From Acidimicrobiales bacterium (GTDB taxonomy: Bacteria > Actinomycetota > Acidimicrobiia > Acidimicrobiales > AC-14): a stretch of DNA of 64,000 nucleotides. Numbering within the stretch: the stretch's first letter is position 1; each line of letters starts with the position of its first letter. Below the pieces are notes generated by a model, which was not told where the DNA came from, made no database searches, and saw only the letters and a program-made list of their open reading frames with translations. Made by a program: the position numbers and the translations under genes. Location: the NCBI GenBank assembly GCA_025463925.1, contig JAODBK010000014.1, positions 1 to 64,000 on the forward strand. The letters are read 5' to 3'. Shown here one piece after another: positions 50,110-59,826 of this stretch.

Positions 50110-50996
50110 CAGCGATAGACGGACACGATCGTCTCCGCGAACTGCTCCATGGCGGCCCGGCGGGCGTCGGACCGGTTGTCGACCTTGTCGGCGTGCGCCT
50201 TGCCGCCGCCCATCATCCACGGCGCGCACAAGGTCGACGTGACGCCCGCCGCCGCGGCCCGCTCGTACAGCTCGGCGCTCGGCATCGCCATGAAGCTGAC
50301 GACGATCTCGTAGTCCTCGCGGTCGCGGGTGCCTTCGGCCTTGCGCAGCTCGTTGAGCCGGCCGACGATGGCGAACGCCTCGTCCGGCTCGTAGGCGTTG
50401 CCGATCCAGCCGTCGGCCTTGGCGGCCCGGCGCAGCGCAGGCTCGGAGTGGCCGCCGACCAGGATCGGGATCGGCTTGGCCGGCGCCGGCGACAGCTGCA
50501 CGGGGGCGAAGTCGAAGTACGTGCCGTGGAACTCCTGCATGCCACCGCGCCAAAGCGTCCGGAGGACCTCGATCATCTCGTCGAGCCGCTTGCCGCGGTT
50601 GGTGTAGTCCTGCCCGAGCAGCTCGAACTCCTCGCGCATCCACCCGGCGGCCAGCCCCAAGGCGACGCGATCGCGCGAGATCACCGCCGCGGTGCCCACG
50701 GCCTTCGCCACGACGAACGGGTTGCGGGCCGGCGCGATGTAGATGTTGGTGGCGAAGCGAAGCTCGGTGGTGACCGCGGCCATGGCGCCGATGAGGACCC
50801 ACGGATCGGGCCACGCGGTGTCGGGCGACCAGATCGGCGAACCGTCGGGCGAGTACGGGTACGGCGACTCGATGTCCTGCGGGTAGAGCACGTGGTCGGA
50901 GACCATGATGCCGTGGTAGCCGAGGCCGTCGGCCACGCGCGCCACGTCGACCATGTCGTTGGTGTCGAGGAATGCCACTGCCAGCCAGAACTTCAC
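50109..50996 (-). CDS. LLM-class F420-dependent oxidoreductase
   Basis: 295 residues from GTG (complement of 50994-50996), with AGGTG about 7 bases upstream; GTG at 51005 would add three residues. VKFWLAVAFLDTNDMVDVARV, MVSDHVLYPQDIESPYPYS, NIYIAPARNPFVVAKAVGTAAV and VALGLAAGWMREEFELLG show the F420-LLM fold. Ten bases downstream of the cyclase stop and overlapping the ligase start. Substrate unknown. Confidence 0.84.
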   Translation of the reverse strand: MKFWLAVAFLDTNDMVDVARVADGLGYHGIMVSDHVLYPQDIESPYPYSPDGSPIWSPDTAWPDPWVLIGAMAAVTTELRFATNIYIAPARNPFVVAKAVGTAAVISRDRVALGLAAGWMREEFELLGQDYTNRGKRLDEMIEVLRTLWRGGMQEFHGTYFDFAPVQLSPAPAKPIPILVGGHSEPALRRAAKADGWIGNAYEPDEAFAIVGRLNELRKAEGTRDREDYEIVVSFMAMPSAELYERAAAAGVTSTLCAPWMMGGGKAHADKVDNRSDARRAAMEQFAETIVSVYR

Positions 50997-51006
50997 GACC
51001 TGCACC

Positions 51007-51933
51007 TCACTTGATCGCAACCGGGTTCACGGGAGTGCCGAGGCCGCCGACGAACGGCTGCGGCGTGGCGTCGAGGAAGAACGCGTAGCGGCCGTCGGCC
51101 GCGCAGTCGGCGGCCAGCGCCTCGAGGTCGAAATTCTGGCCCTGGGTCATGCCCATCTCGACGAGGTGCAGCAGGTGCACCGGCAGCTGCATGTCGTCGC
51201 GCTCGCACGGATAGACCTCGTAGGTCAGCGTGTCGGTGGCCACCGCGGCGACGTCGTGGTCGTGGAACCACGTCACCGTCTTGGTGGAGGGTCCGGACGT
51301 CGGGAAGGTGTAACCGATCTTGTCGCCGGCCTTCAGGATCTGGATCTGACCGGTGCGCAGCAGGATGACGTCGCCGGGCAGCACGTCGACCCCGGCCAGC
51401 GCCACCGCGGCGTCGAGGTCCTCGGCGCTGATGGCATAGCCGCCCGCCAACCGGTCGACGCCCTTGGCCCGGGCCACGTCGAGCAGGATGCCGCGCCCGG
51501 CGATCGCGGTGATCTTGTCGATGCCGCAGCGACCGGCGCCGTCGGTGGTGATGGATTCGACGGGGTGGCCGTTGTAGAGGCGACCGTCGTAGGTGACGTG
51601 GGCCAGCGAGTCCCAGTGGGTCGCGGCTTGCAAGCCCATGACGACGACGTCGTCGCTGGTGCAGAACTCGCTCGGGTCGCCGGTGAGCGGAGCGTTGATG
51701 GCGACCATCGTCTTCAGCGGGTTCACCCGGCCCTTGATCGCGCCGATCTGCGGGCCGTCGTCGGAGAGCGGGAGGCCGAGCGCGAACACCGCGCCGGTCT
51801 CGATGCACGCCGCGCCTCGACGCACCACCTCGGGCGTGATGAGGTTGATGGTGCCGATCTCGTCGTCGGGTCCCCAGCGGCCCCAGTTGTTCACCTGACG
51901 GGCCAGCTCGTGGAACTCGGGCGGAAGCGGCAT
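51007..51933 (-). CDS. Cyclase/kynurenine-formamidase-like metal hydrolase
   Basis: 308 residues of the cyclase (KFA/BH0342) family: WGPDDEIGTINLITPEVVRRG at the N-terminus, LQAATHWDSLAHVTYDG at the metal site and GDVILLRTG later. The usual HxGTHxDxxxH appears as QAATHWDSLAH, so THxDxxxH is kept and the leading His is absent. Members hydrolyse cyclic amides or lactones, or dehydrate cyclic ketones. First gene of the cyclase-LLM-ligase operon, divergent from the SDR pair at 51963. Confidence 0.8.
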   Translation of the reverse strand: MPLPPEFHELARQVNNWGRWGPDDEIGTINLITPEVVRRGAACIETGAVFALGLPLSDDGPQIGAIKGRVNPLKTMVAINAPLTGDPSEFCTSDDVVVMGLQAATHWDSLAHVTYDGRLYNGHPVESITTDGAGRCGIDKITAIAGRGILLDVARAKGVDRLAGGYAISAEDLDAAVALAGVDVLPGDVILLRTGQIQILKAGDKIGYTFPTSGPSTKTVTWFHDHDVAAVATDTLTYEVYPCERDDMQLPVHLLHLVEMGMTQGQNFDLEALAADCAADGRYAFFLDATPQPFVGGLGTPVNPVAIK

Positions 51934-51962
51934 CGACGGCGAGGTTAGATTCCCGCGCCTCT

Positions 51963-52643
51963 ATGGTGCTGACCGGTCGGGTGGCGGTGGTGACGGGCGG
52001 CGGCTCGGCGCTGGCCGACGGCCTGGCCGCCGGGCTGCGGGCGGCCGGCGCGTCGGTGGGCGTCGTCGACGGCCGCCGGCTGCGCTCACGCGATGACGCC
52101 GAGGCGGCGTTCGCGGAGATCTCGACCGGCGCCGGCGCGCCGATCGACGCATTGATCCACGCCTTTGTCGACCCGGCCGCGATGGTGCCGGGCCCGTTCG
52201 CGGACGTGGACCCGTCGGCCTTCGAGGCCGCGTGGGAAGGCACGATGCAGGCGGCGCTCTTCGCGTTGCAGGCGGCCTTCGGCCAGATGCGCGGGCGCGG
52301 CGGGCGCATCCTCGTGGTGACGCCGACGTCGTCGATGTCCGGGGAGCCTGGCCTGGTCGCGGCCACGATGGCGATCGAGGGCCTCCGCCTCCTGGCCAAG
52401 TCGGCGGCCCGCCAGTGGGGCGCCGACGGCATCACCGTGAACTGCCTGGCGCCCGCGCCGGAGGTGGCGTTCGGCGACGCGGTCGCGGGAGCCGCGGTGT
52501 CGCTGGCGCCGCCGGCCCTCGGGCGGCCCGGCGACCCGGAGGTCGACCTCGGCCCGGTCGCGGCCTGGCTCGTCGGCCCCGACTCGGGATTCGTCACCGG
52601 CGTGACGGTCTGCGCCGACGGCGGCACGTGGATGGCGCCGTGA
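51963..52643 (+). CDS. Degenerate SDR lacking the YxxxK dyad
   Basis: 226 residues with an SDR fold: RVAVVTGGGSALADGLAAGL (glycine motif altered from TGxxxGxG), ILVVTPTSSMSG (Ser region kept), then VAATMAIEGLRLLAKSAARQWG where Tyr and Lys of YxxxK are Val and Met. It ends like other SDRs (GVTVCADGGTWMAP). Probably non-catalytic. Its stop overlaps the start of an intact SDR by 4 bases, suggesting a heteromeric enzyme with this as structural or regulatory chain (inference). Confidence 0.78.
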   Translation: MVLTGRVAVVTGGGSALADGLAAGLRAAGASVGVVDGRRLRSRDDAEAAFAEISTGAGAPIDALIHAFVDPAAMVPGPFADVDPSAFEAAWEGTMQAALFALQAAFGQMRGRGGRILVVTPTSSMSGEPGLVAATMAIEGLRLLAKSAARQWGADGITVNCLAPAPEVAFGDAVAGAAVSLAPPALGRPGDPEVDLGPVAAWLVGPDSGFVTGVTVCADGGTWMAP

Positions 52644-53410
52644 CTGCCGGTCCGCTCGCCGGCCGCACCGCGGTCGTCACCGGCGCCGGCCAAGGCGTCG
52701 GCGAGGGCATCGCCAAAGCGCTGGCCTCGGCCGGCGCCAACGTGGTGATCGCGGCCCGGCGGGCCGAGACGGGTGAGCCGGTCGCCGAGGTCATCCGCGA
52801 GCGCGGCCACGTCGCCGAGTGCGTCGTCACCGACGTGACGGACGAGCACTCGGTCACGGCCTGCGTCGCCGCCACGCTCGACCGTTTCGGCGCGCTCGAG
52901 ATCATGGTGCACAACGCCTTCCGTGGCAGCGCGAACCACCGGCTGGAGGACGTCGACCTGAAGCTGTGGTCGAACTACTCGGGGACCGCGGTTTGGGGCT
53001 CGTACTTCTGCGCCCGCGCCGCGTTCCCGCACCTGCGCGCCGCCGGCAGGTCCGGCCGGCTCGTGCTCGTGACCTCGCCGTCGGGCGTGGAGGGCAGCGT
53101 CAACATGCCGGTCTACTCGCCGGTGAAAGCCGCGCAGCGGGCGATGGCCAAGAGTCTCGCCCGCGAGTGGGGCGAGCACGGGATCACCGTCAACTGCATC
53201 GCGCCGGTCGCGGAGACACCGGCGCTGATGGGCGCGTTCGCGCTCAACCCGGTGCTGAAGGAGCGGCTCACCGCCCGCACCCCGCTGGGCCGCGTCGGCG
53301 ACCCCGAGCACGACATCGGATCGGTCGTCGCGTTCCTCGCGTCCGACGCCGCCGGGTACGTCACCGGGCAGACCGTGGTGTGCGACGGCGGGAGCTTCAC
53401 CGGCCTCTAA
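52640..53410 (+). CDS. Short-chain dehydrogenase/reductase (intact partner)
   Basis: 256 residues from GTG 52640. [29 protein letters not shown] (NAF variant of NAG), VTSPSGVEG (Ser), VYSPVKAA (YxxxK) and GQTVVCDGGSFTGL. Catalytic set complete. Coupled to the degenerate SDR upstream; converges on the amidohydrolase with overlapping stops. Likely 3-hydroxyacyl-CoA or hydroxysteroid dehydrogenase. Confidence 0.86.
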   Translation: MTAGPLAGRTAVVTGAGQGVGEGIAKALASAGANVVIAARRAETGEPVAEVIRERGHVAECVVTDVTDEHSVTACVAATLDRFGALEIMVHNAFRGSANHRLEDVDLKLWSNYSGTAVWGSYFCARAAFPHLRAAGRSGRLVLVTSPSGVEGSVNMPVYSPVKAAQRAMAKSLAREWGEHGITVNCIAPVAETPALMGAFALNPVLKERLTARTPLGRVGDPEHDIGSVVAFLASDAAGYVTGQTVVCDGGSFTGL

Positions 53411-54297
53411 CTCCGACCAAGCGGCTGCGAGTCGAGGTCGAACACCCGCACCGCGTTGTCGCGGAGGAACCTGGGCCACACGTGGTCGCGGAAGGGCACC
53501 GACGGAAGCTCGGTCATGATCCGCTCGAGGCTCAGCCCCATCGGGAAGTAGCCGGCGTACATCACCTGGTCGGTGCCGCGGGTGTTGGCGAACTGCACGA
53601 CGTCGGCCGGGTAGTAGCGCGGCGCGAACGCGCTGGTCGAGTACGAGAGGTTCGGCCACTTCAGCATGAGCTTCACCGCCAGCGCGGCCCACGGCTCGGC
53701 GCCGTGGCGCATCACGATCCGCAGGTCGGGGAAGTCGTAGCAGACGGCGTCGAAGCGCATCACGTCCTGCGTCGCTGCCGGGAGCCGCGGCCCGGGCACC
53801 CCGGCGTTCACGCAGACGGGAATGCCGAGGTCGACGCACGTCGCGTAGACGAGGTACATGGCGGCGTCGTCGACTGCGACCTGCGGGAAGGTGCCGGCCG
53901 GGAACACTGTCGCCGCCTTCGCGCCGAGTTCGGCGACCGCTCGCCGCAACGCCCGCAGCGCCGACGCGCCGCCGTTCGGGTCCACGTCGAACGCGCCGAA
54001 GAACCGGTCGGGGTGATCGCGCACCGCGGCGGCGCCGGGGTCGCCAGGGGCGAGGCCGACGCCCACCATCGCCCGGGCCACGCCCCAGCGGTCCATCTCG
54101 GCGATCACTGCCGCGAGCGGGTCGTCGCCGAGCCGCGCCGACGGCCGGTCCTTGAACAGGTGCTCCGCCGGTCCCCGGTACGTCGTCAGTGTCTCGGCGT
54201 CGCGGAGCAGCGGTGTGAGCGCCGCACGCCACGCGGTGTCATCGGGTCCCTTCGGGAGGCCGACCATCAGGTCGACGATCCCGATTCCCTCGGGCAT
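53407..54297 (-). CDS. Amidohydrolase-2 family protein
   Basis: 296 residues from ATG (complement of 54295-54297), sharing a base with the racemase stop; a GTG one codon earlier is possible. GIVDLMVGLPKGPDD at the N-terminus lacks the HxH of the family, IPVCVNAGVPGPRL lacks the usual mid-barrel His, and VMYAGYFPMGLSLERIM replaces the typical GSDxPH block. Metal ligands are therefore partly lost, so a divergent or non-hydrolytic member is likely. Operon partner of the alpha-methylacyl-CoA racemase. Confidence 0.72.
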   Translation of the reverse strand: MPEGIGIVDLMVGLPKGPDDTAWRAALTPLLRDAETLTTYRGPAEHLFKDRPSARLGDDPLAAVIAEMDRWGVARAMVGVGLAPGDPGAAAVRDHPDRFFGAFDVDPNGGASALRALRRAVAELGAKAATVFPAGTFPQVAVDDAAMYLVYATCVDLGIPVCVNAGVPGPRLPAATQDVMRFDAVCYDFPDLRIVMRHGAEPWAALAVKLMLKWPNLSYSTSAFAPRYYPADVVQFANTRGTDQVMYAGYFPMGLSLERIMTELPSVPFRDHVWPRFLRDNAVRVFDLDSQPLGRS

Positions 54298-55436
54298 CAC
54301 CCGATGGCGCCCGACGCGCGCCGCGCCGCGATCTCGTCGGGCGCGAAGCCCCACGCCGCGAGGGCGGTGTCCGTGTCGTCGCCGACATGGGTCGGCGGCC
54401 CGGCCACCTCCGCGGGCGTGCGGCTGAACCGGGGCGCCGGGGCCGGTTGTGGCGCGCCGTTGATCTCCAGGAACGCGTGGCGCGCGACGGCGTGCGGGTG
54501 CATCGGTGCCTCGGTCGGCGAGAGCACCGGTGAGAAGCACGCATCGGTCATCTCGAGGTCCGCGCACCATTGCGCCCGGGTGCGCGACTCGAAGATGTCC
54601 TTCAGCCGCGCGCGCGTCGCGGGCCACGTCGACCGGTCGTACTGGTCGGCGACGTCGAGGTCGTCGGCGCCGATCCGCCGGAGCAGCTCGGCGTAGAAGT
54701 GCGGCTCGACCGCGCCGATCGCGATCCAGTGCCGGTCGGCCGTCTCGTAGGTGTCGTAGAACGGCGCGCCGCTGTCGAGGAAGTTGGTGCCGCGCGGGCC
54801 CCAGAAGCCGCTGGCCCGAGCGGCGTAGAACGGCGCCAGCATCGTCGCCGCGCCGTCCACCATCGCGGCATCCACGACCTGGCCCAATCCTGACGACGCC
54901 CGTTCCACCAGCGCGCAGGCCATCCCCCAGGCGAGCAGCATGCCGCCGCCGGCGAAGTCGCCGAGCACGTTGATCGGCGGTGTCGGTGGCTGGCCGGCCC
55001 GGCCCAGCGGCTCGAGCGCGCCGGCCAGCGCGATGTAGTCGATGTCGTGCCCGGCGGCCTGCGCGTAGGGGCCGTCCTGGCCCCACCCGGTCAGCCGGCC
55101 GTAGACGAGCCGCGGGTTCCGGGCCAGGCAGGCGTCCGGGCCGAAGCCCAAACGCTCGGCGACGCCCGGCCGGAAGACCTCGAAGAAGGCGTCGGCCCGA
55201 TCGGTGAGCCGGAGCAGCGTCTCGAGGCCTTCGGGTTGCTTGAGGTCGATGGCGATCGATTGCTTGCCGCGGTTCATGGCGCTGGTCGCCGGGAGCGAGT
55301 GATCGATCTTGGCGACCTCGTCCACGCGGTCGACGCGCAGAACCTCGGCGCCCATGTCGGCGAGCAGCATCCCGGCGAACGGGCCGGGGCCGAGGCCGAC
55401 CAGCTCGACGACTTTCACACCGGCGAGCGGACCCAT
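54297..55436 (-). CDS. Alpha-methylacyl-CoA racemase (Amacr/MCR)
   Basis: 379 residues. LAGVKVVELVGLGPGPFAGM start; catalytic His130 and Asp131 region in GHDIDYIALAG, Asp160 in NVLGDFAGGG and Glu244 in GAVEPHFY correspond to the mycobacterial MCR catalytic residues at a constant +4 offset for His/Asp. It inverts the alpha-methyl centre of acyl-CoAs, needed after P450 oxidation of a sterol side-chain methyl gives the 25R form. Divergent from the ferredoxin gene with a 13-base gap. Confidence 0.9.
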   Translation of the reverse strand: MGPLAGVKVVELVGLGPGPFAGMLLADMGAEVLRVDRVDEVAKIDHSLPATSAMNRGKQSIAIDLKQPEGLETLLRLTDRADAFFEVFRPGVAERLGFGPDACLARNPRLVYGRLTGWGQDGPYAQAAGHDIDYIALAGALEPLGRAGQPPTPPINVLGDFAGGGMLLAWGMACALVERASSGLGQVVDAAMVDGAATMLAPFYAARASGFWGPRGTNFLDSGAPFYDTYETADRHWIAIGAVEPHFYAELLRRIGADDLDVADQYDRSTWPATRARLKDIFESRTRAQWCADLEMTDACFSPVLSPTEAPMHPHAVARHAFLEINGAPQPAPAPRFSRTPAEVAGPPTHVGDDTDTALAAWGFAPDEIAARRASGAIG

Positions 55437-55449
55437 CTAACCTGCCGCC

Positions 55450-55641
55450 ATGCGCGTGGTCGTGGACTTCAACGTGTGCGAGAGCAACGCACTCTGCATG
55501 GGTGTCGCCCCGGAGGTGTTCGAGGTGCGCGACGACGACTTCCTGTACATCCTCGACGAGAACCCGCCGGAATCGCTGCGGGCGAAGGTCGAGGAGGCGG
55601 TGCGCGTCTGCCCCAAGCAGGCCATCACGATCGAGGGGTAG
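55450..55641 (+). CDS. 3Fe-4S ferredoxin (P450 redox partner type)
   Basis: 63 residues: VVVDFNVCESNALCMGVAPEVFEV with Cys spaced C-x5-C, and a later CPKQAI, the three ligands of actinobacterial [3Fe-4S] ferredoxins that feed cytochrome P450s. ATG 55450. Probably delivers electrons to the P450 at 58602. Its 3' end overlaps the convergent thioesterase by 17 bases. Confidence 0.9.
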   Translation: MRVVVDFNVCESNALCMGVAPEVFEVRDDDFLYILDENPPESLRAKVEEAVRVCPKQAITIEG

Positions 55642-56251
55642 CGCCCGGCCGGTACCGGTCGTCGTCCACGACGACGAATATGCCCTCCGCCTCGGCGGTG
55701 ATCTCGCCGTCCGGGCCGCTGACCGTCGCCGACGACCGGACCTTGCGGCCGTCGATGCCGTCCAATCCGCCGTCGAACCGGAGCTCGATCCCGAGCGGCG
55801 TCGGCCGGCGGTAGCGCACCGACAGCGTGCCGGTGACGAGCATGCGGCCGCACTTGGCGGCTCCCAAGGCCAGCACGAGGTCGAACGCCGCTGCCAGCAT
55901 CCCGCCGTGCACGCATCCGGGCGGCCCTTCGTACTGATGGCCATACGTCACCGTGGCGACGACGCGGTCGCCGCCGCCATCGATGATCATGAACGGCGCG
56001 ATGGGATTCGACGGGCCGACCACGGTGTGGGACTCCATCACCGCGGCGTTGCCCTCGCCCCCCGGGCTCAGCCCGTCGGTGCCCTCGTAGCGCGACCGGC
56101 GGGCGCCCTTCGCGATCCGGTCGACGATGTCGTCGATCTCGCCGGCCACCGACCGGAGCTCGTGGTCGTCGGCCGCGGTGTTGACCAGCGTCTCGATCAG
56201 CCGGCGGGTCGCGGCGGCGGCGCGACGGGTCGACTCGATGGACGCGCTCAC
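55625..56251 (-). CDS. PaaI/4HBT hotdog thioesterase
   Basis: 208 residues from GTG complementary to 56249-56251. A helical N-terminal ~65 residues (TRRAAAATRRLIETLVNTAA) precedes a hotdog domain with VTYGHQYEGPPGCVHGGMLAAAFDLVLALG, the HGG motif and central-helix Asp, then VRYRRPTPLGIEL. Hydrolyses acyl-CoA, perhaps relieving CoA trapping during sterol breakdown. Divergent from the FadA5-like gene with a KstR-like box directly at its start. Confidence 0.83.
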   Translation of the reverse strand: MSASIESTRRAAAATRRLIETLVNTAADDHELRSVAGEIDDIVDRIAKGARRSRYEGTDGLSPGGEGNAAVMESHTVVGPSNPIAPFMIIDGGGDRVVATVTYGHQYEGPPGCVHGGMLAAAFDLVLALGAAKCGRMLVTGTLSVRYRRPTPLGIELRFDGGLDGIDGRKVRSSATVSGPDGEITAEAEGIFVVVDDDRYRPGATPRS

Positions 56252-56265
56252 TGGAACAGATTCTA
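56252..56265. promoter_or_regulatory. KstR-like operator (7/8 fixed positions)
   Basis: TGGAACAGATTCTA differs from TNNAACNNGTTNNA at one fixed base. It abuts the thioesterase GTG and lies 50 bases before the FadA5-like start, so it could control both divergent genes. Confidence 0.58.
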
Positions 56266-56266
56266 A

Positions 56267-57475
<1,209 letters not shown>

Positions 57476-57539
57476 CGTGTGACTGGGCCGCACGGCCCAA
57501 TGACCTCAATCCGGATCACGGAGCGGTCGATGAGATGTC

Positions 57540-57728
57540 GTGATCGAGTCCGCGCGTGAGATCTGTGCCTATCTGCAGGCCCGATTCGCCCGGACCGAGC
57601 GAGGGGCGAGCCTGGTCGAGTACGCCCTCCTCGTGGGCCTCATCGCCATCGTGTGCGTCGGCGCGGTCAGCTTCTTCGGCAGTCGCACGTCGGCGAAGTA
57701 CTCGACCATCGGCTCCAGCATGAACTAG
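57540..57728 (+). CDS. Flp/Fap-type (type IVb) pilin
   Basis: 62 residues from GTG 57540. A hydrophilic leader ends in RTERGASLVEYALLVGLIAIV: prepilin-peptidase site after Gly, Glu at the +5 position, then one hydrophobic helix, the class III signal of Flp pilins. No assembly genes (cpa/tad) are nearby, so it is an orphan dependent on a distant Tad system. It lies 64 bases after the FadA5-like stop and overlaps the convergent gene by 4 bases. Oddly placed in a sterol cluster. Confidence 0.82.
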   Translation: MIESAREICAYLQARFARTERGASLVEYALLVGLIAIVCVGAVSFFGSRTSAKYSTIGSSMN

Positions 57729-58123
57729 CGCGCGTCGCGCGCATCCCGGAGCGCTTCCTTCCACGCCCGGAACCGCTCGTGCCGGGCGCCGTCCGGTCCG
57801 ATGCCCTCGCCGCGACCGTCGGCGTACAGGCGGAACGTCCACTGGTCGGACAGGTCGCCGGCCGCCACCGCGAAGTAGCGCGCGTCCGCGTCGGTGGCCG
57901 GCCCGGCGCGCCAGAGCAGCCATCGACCGATGCGCCGCTTGTACGCGGCGACCGGCCCTCCGATGTCGTCGCCCAGCGCGAGCAGTTCGGGCGGCGCTTC
58001 GACCCATGCGGTCGCCGGGATCGTGCGGTCGCGCTGCGGGGTGGCCGGCAGGTCGTCGGTGTGGACCGGGGTGTCGTCGACCGGGCGCTGGTCGTACCGC
58101 AGGGGCTTACCCGACGAGGACAT
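57725..58123 (-). CDS. Hypothetical protein, 132 aa
   Basis: ATG complementary to 58121-58123, overlapping the cupin gene by 17 bases. MSSSGKPLRYDQRPVDDTPV, AYKRRIGRWLLWRAGPATDADARYFAV, FRLYADGRGEGIGPDG and a C-terminal helix RFRAWKEALRDARDAR. No known motif; soluble. Its coupling to the cupin suggests a shared role. Confidence 0.6.
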   Translation of the reverse strand: MSSSGKPLRYDQRPVDDTPVHTDDLPATPQRDRTIPATAWVEAPPELLALGDDIGGPVAAYKRRIGRWLLWRAGPATDADARYFAVAAGDLSDQWTFRLYADGRGEGIGPDGARHERFRAWKEALRDARDAR

Positions 58124-58565
58124 TGGGCCGGGGCAGGCCGGCCGCCTCGCAGAGCAGGTGGTAGGCGGCGAGCACACCAGCGGCGTCGGTGATGCTCTCG
58201 ACGTTGCCCTCGGCGTCGAGGTTGAGGTTGGCGCCGTAGATCTGGAACCAGACCTGGGTGGCGTCCTCGACCGCGGTCAGCGAGTGGACCGACCCCGCGG
58301 GCTCGTACAGGAAGGAGCCGGCGCGGTTCACGTACTCGTACTCCTTGTACTTCCACGCGCCCGACACGGTGTAGGCGTACACCGGCCCGGTGTGCTTGTG
58401 CTTCTGCACGTCGTAGCCGGCCTGGAAGATGTTCTCGACGATCCAGAGCCCGGCGTTCACGTCGACGTGGATCACCTTGAGCTTCGAGCCGTCCCCGATG
58501 TCGACGAAGGGCAGGTCGTCCTTGCCGATGTGGACCGCGGTCGGGACCTCATGGAGCATCGTCAT
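58107..58565 (-). CDS. Cupin-domain protein (acetylacetone/dihydroxyacetophenone dioxygenase-like)
   Basis: 152 residues. QKHKHTGPVYAYTVSGAWKYKEY forms cupin motif 1 with two His, and FLYEPAGSVHSLTAVED motif 2 with the third His. The single-cupin form resembles 2,4'-dihydroxyacetophenone dioxygenase-like and beta-diketone-cleaving Fe enzymes. May cleave a C-C bond in a diketone or hydroxyketone. Divergent from the P450 with a KstR-like box between, so probably in the same regulon. Confidence 0.8.
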   Translation of the reverse strand: MTMLHEVPTAVHIGKDDLPFVDIGDGSKLKVIHVDVNAGLWIVENIFQAGYDVQKHKHTGPVYAYTVSGAWKYKEYEYVNRAGSFLYEPAGSVHSLTAVEDATQVWFQIYGANLNLDAEGNVESITDAAGVLAAYHLLCEAAGLPRPNVLVG

Positions 58566-58575
58566 GAGCCAAGAC

Positions 58576-58589
58576 TAGAACGAGTTCCT
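58576..58589. promoter_or_regulatory. KstR-like operator (7/8 fixed positions)
   Basis: TAGAACGAGTTCCT departs from TNNAACNNGTTNNA only at the last base. It sits in the 36-base gap between the divergent cupin (start at 58565) and P450 (start at 58602), 12 bases before the P450 ATG, which has no clear Shine-Dalgarno. Confidence 0.6.
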
Positions 58590-58601
58590 ACACTGCGGTC
58601 C

Positions 58602-59813
58602 ATGGCGATCCCCATCTTCGACCCCGACATCTACGTCGACGGTCCGCCCCATGAGGAGCTCGAGCGCCTGCGCCGCGAGGAACCGGTGTCGTGGCAGCCG
58701 CTCTACGAGGAGGGCGACGGTTGCTGGGCGGTGCTGCGCCATGCCGACCTGGTGCACGTGGCCCGGGAGGCGCGCCTGTTCTCGGCCGAGGAGGGCGGGG
58801 TGGTCGTCGAGGACCTGGCGCCGGACCAGCTGGCGATGATGCGCAACATGTTGCTGGCGATGGACCCACCGCGCCACCAGGACTACCGCCGCCCGCTGGC
58901 ACCGAGCTTCACCCGCAAGGTCATCGGCGGGATGGAGGATCGGGTCCGGACGATCTGCCGCGAGATCATGGACACCGCGCGCGAGCGTCGCGAGGTGGAG
59001 TTCGTGCACGAGGTGTGCGCGCTCCTCCCGTCGCAGGTGATCGGCGAGCTCATGGGCCTCCCGCGCGAAGACTGGCCGCGCATCCACGAGATGGCCGAGC
59101 GCAACACCAGCGGGCAGGACCCGGACATCTCCGGATACGACGTCGCCGACGACCGCGAGTTGCGCAATGCCTCCATGGACATGGCGATGTACGCCATCCA
59201 GTTCGCGGCCGACCGCCGCCAGCAGCCGGTGCGGGAGGACCTGACGTCGCTCATCCTCGGGTCGGACTTCGGCGGCAAGGAGATGTCGGACCTCGACTTC
59301 GGCAGCTTCTTCGTCCAACTCGTCACCGCCGGCAACGACACCACCAAGACGATGCTGTCGTCCGGGCTCGAGGCGCTGCTCGATCATCCCGAGCAGTTGA
59401 AGGCGGTGCGGTCCGATCCTTCGCTGATCGGCGGCGCGGTCGAGGAGATCCTCCGCTGGGCGAACCCGCTGCACTACTTCCGGCGCACCACGACCGCGCC
59501 GGTCGAGCTGCACGGCGTGCCGATCGAGACCGGCCAGAAGGTGGCGATGTTCTACACCTCGGCCAACCGCGACGAGGCGGTGTTCGACGACCCGCACGCG
59601 TTCGACATCCGCCGCGACCCGAACCCCCATGTGAGCTTCGGCATCGCCGAGCACTTCTGCCTCGGCGCCCACCTGGCCCGACTCGAAGGCCGGGTGTTCT
59701 TCGAGGAGCTGCTGTCGGCGTTCGGCACCATCGAGCAGACGGATCCGGCCAAGCGCACGCGGTCGAACCTCAACAACGCGCTCAAGTCGCTGCCGGTCCG
59801 CCTGGCCGCCTGA
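58602..59813 (+). CDS. Cytochrome P450 (CYP125/142-like steroid side-chain oxidase)
   Basis: 403 residues. I-helix AGNDTTK (243-249), ExxR E282-R285, MFYTSANRDEAVFDDP before the heme loop, and NPHVSFGIAEHFCLGAHLAR with heme-ligand Cys353. The overall pattern matches the CYP124/125/142 clan that oxidises the terminal methyl of sterol or branched lipid side chains to the acid. Ferredoxin partner probably at 55450. Followed by a convergent MDR-FadD operon; the neighbourhood FadD19/EchA19/P450 resembles the mycobacterial cyp142 region. Confidence 0.9.
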   Translation: MAIPIFDPDIYVDGPPHEELERLRREEPVSWQPLYEEGDGCWAVLRHADLVHVAREARLFSAEEGGVVVEDLAPDQLAMMRNMLLAMDPPRHQDYRRPLAPSFTRKVIGGMEDRVRTICREIMDTARERREVEFVHEVCALLPSQVIGELMGLPREDWPRIHEMAERNTSGQDPDISGYDVADDRELRNASMDMAMYAIQFAADRRQQPVREDLTSLILGSDFGGKEMSDLDFGSFFVQLVTAGNDTTKTMLSSGLEALLDHPEQLKAVRSDPSLIGGAVEEILRWANPLHYFRRTTTAPVELHGVPIETGQKVAMFYTSANRDEAVFDDPHAFDIRRDPNPHVSFGIAEHFCLGAHLARLEGRVFFEELLSAFGTIEQTDPAKRTRSNLNNALKSLPVRLAA

Positions 59814-59826
59814 CCGGGGAGAAGCC

